Shown one piece after another: positions 59,147-64,000 of a DNA stretch of 64,000 nt; positions within the stretch are counted from its first letter, which is position 1, and every line of letters begins with the position of its first letter. The DNA comes from Amylostereum areolatum (lineage: Eukaryota; Basidiomycota; Agaricomycetes; Russulales; Stereaceae): the NCBI GenBank assembly GCA_012932865.1, contig SAXG01000018.1, positions 310,001 through 374,000 of the forward strand, written 5' to 3'. The notes beneath the pieces are model-generated. The model saw only the letters and a program-made list of their open reading frames with translations, made no database searches and was not told the origin of the DNA. Made by a program: the position numbers and the translations under genes.

Positions 59147-60419
59147 ATGTCTCGCATGCCCCCTCCCTCCTTTCTTTCTGCGTTAACTGGAGAACCTACG
59201 GATCCTAATGCATCTATCCGCGCCACCGACAATGACGCCGCTCTCGCACGCCTCTCTGCCGTCCAGAAGCGCTATCTCGAAGACCCTTACATCGCCGCGC
59301 TCGTCCCGCGGGCGCACCTCCAGCCTCCCCGACCCCCGCTGATCAACATTGGTACCTACCTGCGCGGTCATGGATTGACGAGCTGGTCGATGGGTGGATC
59401 GACATCGCCGCCAAGAGCGGGAAGCAGGTGCAGATCGTGAGTTTGGGAGCCGGGAGCGATACACGATTTTGGAGGCTCGCGGTGCGTTTCTTGTCTTTTA
59501 TATCGGTTGACCTTGTGGCTTAATATCTATGATAGGTAGACGGGTAAGAAAGCCGGAAGTATCGCGAAATACATCGAGCTAGATTTCCAGGAGAATACGA
59601 TGAAGAAGGCCATGGCAGTGAGGAAAAGCAAGATACTCAATCCCGTCCTGGGAGAGGCGGACAGTGTGAAGATATGTACGTCTCAATTCCCTTCCAATCA
59701 TGAAAGGTGGCGATTGAAACTACGTTCATTAGCGGACGGGGGAGCAACCCTGCATTCGCCCGTATACAGCTTACTATCCGTCGACCTACGCTCGCCTCCG
59801 GAGGAGACGATCAAGTCTCTATTGGCATCAGAACATGACCCTCTACTTTCCCCGACGCTCCCCACCCTCTTGCTCTTTGAATGTGTGCTAGCATACATGA
59901 CACCGGACGCGTCCAATGGTCTTATCCATTGGTTCGTGGACTATGTCAAGGAAGGCGCTTTGGGCGCCATCGTATACGAGATGTTCGGGCTGGAAGACGC
60001 CTTCGGACGAGTCATGATGAGTAACCTCAGAGTAAGGCGCACGACTACTCATCTCTCGCCTCATCGCTTATCTCCAGGTGTTGACTTCGTGCCCATAGTC
60101 GCGCAATGTAACCCTTCCTGGCGTCGCGCCCTACCCTACATTCGCCTCTCTCCCTCAACGCTTCCTCTGCCTCGGTTTCTCGGCCGCGCGAGCTCTTACT
60201 CTCCGCGAGATCCGGCTCCGGTATATTGAGGCGGATGAGCAGCACCGGATTGCTGGCCTAGAGATGCTGGACGAAATCGAAGAGCTCGAGCTCGTCCTAG
60301 ACCACTACGCGATCACTTGGGGTGTGAACATTCCTCGCGGAGAAAGCGCGAATTCAGCTCAAGGGTGGAAAGATTGGGGCCTGCGGTTGAAACCTCGCGG
60401 AGAGGAAGATGAAGATTAA
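59147..60419 (+). CDS. PPM1: leucine carboxyl methyltransferase 1 (PP2A methyltransferase)
   Basis: LCMT1/Ppm1 uses S-adenosylmethionine to methylate the C-terminal leucine of the PP2A catalytic subunit and so controls holoenzyme assembly. From the ATG at 59147 the protein shows ATDNDAALARLSAVQKRYL and DPYIAALVPR, then INIGTYLR. IDELVDGWIDIAAKSGKQVQ follows, then the SAM motif VSLGAGSDTRFWRLA. After an intron come IAKYIELDFQENTMKK, SVDLRSPPEE, LLFECVLAYMTPDASNGLIH, IVYEMFGLEDAFGRVMMSNL, and a C-terminal LDHYAITWGVNIPRGESANS, WKDWGLRLKP, stop 60417-60419. One frame break is seen at about 59365, between TYLR and WIDELVDG, consistent with a missing base. Confidence 0.92.
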
Positions 60420-61213
60420 GGTGATCTGAGAGGGCATGAAAGCAGTTAAAGAAGGTCTGTCACGGTTCGTGTACCTGCGATATCATCTTAAATTTCTGAA
60501 GTGCCAAGCCAGTTTATTCAGCTTGTATTATCGTTGACAAAGCCTTGAACAACACTGAGCGCAGGGTGAATAACATTTGTTGCAAGTCAACTGAGACGCG
60601 AACATTGCGCCAACTTGCACCATAGTCATCTCGCCGGTTATATAGCTTATTGCTTCGGCAGGTCAGACATACGCGAACGTGCGCTGGCCCGGTCCACCGT
60701 GAACACGTTGAGGGTTGCTATGTCGGAAATTTTCCGGTCGGTGGACCACGGCTCGAGCCTAGAGTGGTGTGGCCCGTGTGGGTGGACTGCATCGCTCTGC
60801 CACTGCGTGTACGGTTACGTCGTAGGGTAAGAAAATGTGCCGATGAAATTCCCGTTGAGCTGATGTGGATTGTCTCTAATTTTTGCGACGACATGAGAGC
60901 GTGTATACATCAGTGTCTGTACGCCATGTTGAGAAATCGTGCAGCATCGAAGAGAGACTCAGAGAAAGCGCGCCTTTGTGGGAAAACCCCGGATGATCTG
61001 CCTCAGATCTTGCTTGAGGATCTCGACCTTGAAAGAGCCGGCCGAAGAAGGAAAGGCACGACGCCAGGTAGACGCCAGGACGATTTTGCAAAAAGGGGCG
61101 GCGAGACATGTGCATCATTGCTCCCCGGTGGTTGCTATAAATGACCCTCGGTCTTCAAAGTACCGCGGGTCCGCTATACTCGTGTCCATCTCCCCATTCC
61201 CCTCAACTCGTCG
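60420..61213. other. intergenic, no gene seen
   Basis: An open frame of about 165 codons on the plus strand has no coding character or motif. The last part is the arrestin promoter. Confidence 0.45.
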
Positions 61214-63840
61214 ATGAACACCAAGAAGCAACTGCATATTGACCTCACAGAATCTGTCCTCTTCCTCCGTGCTGTCGACTTCACTGGACGTCGGCAGACC
61301 CATGAAAACGCGCCTCCCTCCATGCTAAGGGGTCTCCTGACTCTTGAACTCTCGAAATCGACGCGCATTTCGAGCATCGAAATAGAGTTGCAGGGAAAAA
61401 CATCCACCACCGTGCCCGATGGTGCGTTGCTCCTCTTCTGGTTACCTTTCGTCCCGGCTGAGGAGCAGCCCGCCGCTAGGTGCGGGGCCCCGCCGCACGG
61501 AGATCGTGGAAGAGAACAAGATCTTTTCCGCTACCCAGGTGTTCTTCCGCGCTGCTTCCACCCCTTTGAACCCTTCTCGTCGCGCTCTGTCTGTGGGGAC
61601 TGGTCTACATTTTTACCGCGATGAATGCGAGGCCCGTGGTGTTCACGCTCCCACCGGAGAGCAGGAACATGCACCGGCGTACTATGACGGACGGAGGTCG
61701 GGAAGGGACAACAACACAGAAGACTCGATCTTCAGAGGCAGAGGGAGGACAAGACGACGGCAGAGCGCGGACTACTCCATCCACCAACGCGATCCCGTTC
61801 TCAACACTCAGCCTTCCCGATCCCCTTCACCCGTTCCTCGCCCCATGTACACACCAAATGACACACCACCGTTCTCGCCCACGGCGATTATGCCTGTCAC
61901 CCTGGGATCGGACAGTCCGCTTGGCCACAGTTCTCGAAGTGAACGGTCGTCGGTTAGCCATGTTATCCTCCCCCCTTCTGGCCTTGACTACGAGCCTCGG
62001 GCATTCTCTCGTGCGTGTCCTCCGTGTCCTGCCCGGAGAACCAACTCTGATCCTCTAATGCCTCCATGTAGAATCTGCTTCACGGACACCTTCGAGGACG
62101 CCTTCACGCGCACCGTCACTTTCTCGTCCCACATACCTCGCAACGACATCTTTCACGCTTGGGGGCTCAACGTTCCACGAAAGCTCAAGCTCGGGACGCG
62201 TCAGTTCTGACGATGAACGTCCAAACCTTTCTCGCTCGCAGAGCCGGTCTTATGCGGACTCACCGCACCAGTCACCGTCACCTGTACCCCAGCGTGATCA
62301 CAGCTTTGACGCGCGAGGACGAGGGACATCCCGGTTCAGTCTCACTGCAGTATCGAACTCGATTTTAGATGCTGTGAAAGAGCGCATGCGTTCGAATTCA
62401 CCAACGGTCGAACGTGGGAGGAGTGCGGGTCGGATCCTATCGGCCAGTGACGAGGGCCATGTTCAACCGGTCAAGGAAAACGACAATTCGCGGTCGCACC
62501 GCCATCTCCCCCATCCTCATCCTTCAGCGTTGACGAAGGTGGGCGAAAAGCTGGGTATGGACGTGGAGGACCACAAGGAGTTTGGGGACGGTTGGAAGGA
62601 GTTCAAGAAAGGTCTGTCGTCTTCCGGCCGTACCTGCTTCATGCGTTGACATGATCTTTCTCACAGGGATATACACTTTCCCGATCTCGTTTTCCGTGCC
62701 CTCAAATATGCCCCCCAGTCTCCAATGCGACTTCGGCTCAATATCATGGCGCCTCAAGGCGCACGTTCACCGACCGGGAACCTTTACGACCAAGATGACC
62801 GCAGTGCGGGACGTGACACTCGTGTCCACGCCAAGCGAGGACGATACAGAAGATACGGAGAACATTGTTGTTGAGCGATATTGGGACAACCAGATGCAAT
62901 ACCTGTTCTCCGTCTCGGGACGGATGTTTACCATCGGCGGTACCATTCCCATCCAGATGACTTTCTTGCCAATGTCGAAGATGAAGATTCACCGATTGAG
63001 CGTAACACTTGAAGGTGAATTATCCCGCAATAAATGTCCACTTTTCCTGCTCAACACGTTTGCCTTAGAACGCGTCGACTACTTCGTTCACCAAGCCCGC
63101 GTCAATCGCTCTGACACGGGCAATCGCTTTACTCTTCTTTCGCTCAAATACAAAGACAAGGAAAGCCGTCCCATTCTCCCCTTAATCGACGATGGCCCTA
63201 CCGCGTTTGACAACTCGCCGATGTACGCACTGGTAGGACCCGACGACGAAGAGTCTGAGATGGCGGCGATGTTCATGGGACCCGGCCCGTGGTCGATGCA
63301 CGTCGAGGTGCCGCTGCCGAGCAGTCTGCACCCGACGAACAAGAACAAGAAAAGCAACATCGCCGTAACTCACATGCTTAAGATCACCATGCGAGTCGAG
63401 CGCGGGGACGATCTGCACAAGGATGCAAAGACGAACAAACGGAAACTGTTCGACATCGTGGTACAGACGCCTGTGCACATTCTTTCGGTACGCCTCTTTC
63501 TTTCCCCAGGTGTTCAGCAACGTTGACCCATAAATCGCAGAGTCTCGCAGACGTGAAATTTACCTCCCTTCCGCGCTATTCCGAGACGCTTGATCGTGTA
63601 CCCAGTCTGTTTGCTCTCCCGAATACCCGAGCCTCCCGCCCACAGCAGAGACGTGGAAACTCCCTCGCGTCCTACCCGACTTCCGCCGAAGGTATAGCGC
63701 GCTCGGTGCCGCTTGAGGACCCAGAGCCCCCCGTGGAATCGTCGAGCACGCTGTACGACCGCAACATCACATTCGAACGACTCATCACGGGCCAGCAGAG
63801 TGAGGTGGGGGAAGCGCCGCCGGCCTATACACCCGCATGA
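61214..63840 (+). CDS. alpha-arrestin (ART-type ubiquitin ligase adaptor)
   Basis: Alpha-arrestins recruit the HECT ligase Rsp5 to plasma-membrane transporters for endocytosis. The N-arrestin half starts MNTKKQLHIDLTESVLFLR and contains RGLLTLELSKSTRISSIEIE, then TEIVEENKIFSATQVFF. A long Ser/Pro-rich insert follows. Next come FPISFSVPSNMPPSLQCDFG, SISWRLKAHVHRPGTF, NIVVERYWDN, and the C-arrestin half SGRMFTIGGTIPIQMTFLPM to HMLKITMRVERG. The tail carries PPAYTPA, a PPxY motif that binds Rsp5 WW domains, right before the stop. A frame break lies in the G-run at 62161-62165, where the insert continues in another frame (SSSSGRVSSDDERP). The target transporter is unknown. Confidence 0.88.
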
Positions 63841-64000
63841 TCCCACTACAGAAGGAAGATTCAGGTCGGGGGTAATGGGTTTGGCTAAACCCCGGTTTGC
63901 AGGACGGATACGTACTATCATTATGCTTATACTTCACACTTACAGGTATCCTTACGCCAAGGTTTAATGGCACCATAGACGATTCTGAAGACTGGTACGA

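Noticed and set aside
60650..61144. 164-codon plus-strand frame
   Set aside because: No recognisable domain and biased toward Arg/Cys; intergenic between two well-supported genes.
1..64000. tRNA, rRNA and CRISPR arrays
   Set aside because: I looked for T-loop-like GGTTCRAATCC signals, rRNA-like stretches and regularly spaced identical repeats and found none that I could support by eye.

Overview
The window is nuclear DNA of a filamentous basidiomycete, most likely an Agaricomycete. The evidence is the gene style: dense genes cut by many 45-65 nt GT-AG introns, F-box proteins with the N-terminal layout common in mushrooms, a seven-helix membrane protein with the IGDA(V)I-W-R motif, a DUF985 cupin, a basidiomycete-type bZIP factor, and P450, LysM and cupredoxin secretome genes. 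Bacterial features such as operons, Shine-Dalgarno sites or CRISPR are absent. Gene models below were spliced by eye from reading frames and splice sites, so exon edges are proposals.

Layout. 0-5.5 kb: a truncated F-box-like gene (-), SEM1/DSS1 (+), an F-box protein (-) and a seven-helix membrane protein (-). 7.1-13.1 kb: DUF985 cupin (+), secreted CREG-like split-barrel protein (+), an MFS anion:cation symporter of the DAL5 type (-), and the NAD-biosynthetic enzyme NMNAT (-). 13.1-26 kb is poor in clear genes. It holds a bZIP transcription factor with a hydrophobic segment (-), stretches that look coding but change frame, short tandem repeats, and a pair of inverted repeats around a conserved gene fragment. 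26-36.7 kb: a two-LysM secreted protein (+), two small unrecognised genes (+), then two flavocytochrome b2-type dehydrogenases in opposite orientation (- and +) flanking a PEP mutase/isocitrate lyase superfamily gene (+). 39-48 kb: two unrecognised genes (-), a GPI-anchored cupredoxin-like protein (+) and a cytochrome P450 (+). 48.5-63.8 kb: a TRK potassium transporter (-), eIF4G (+), the PP2A leucine carboxyl methyltransferase (+) and an alpha-arrestin (+).

How genes relate. The one local grouping that looks functional is dehydrogenase / lyase / dehydrogenase at 28.5-36.7 kb, which could form a small organic-acid (lactate, 2-hydroxyacid, possibly oxaloacetate) module with a shared 1.5 kb divergent promoter. 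The rest is an ordinary mix of housekeeping genes (SEM1, NMNAT, eIF4G, LCMT1, TRK) and secreted or membrane genes.

Caution. Several housekeeping genes (SEM1, NMNAT, TRK, eIF4G, LCMT1, MFS, alpha-arrestin, and the unknown gene at 39.2-40.0 kb) contain single-base frame breaks, often in homopolymers, that no intron explains. The simplest reading is residual consensus errors in the assembly. The most striking case is in the potassium-selectivity loop of TRK, where three one-base insertions add up to an in-frame change.
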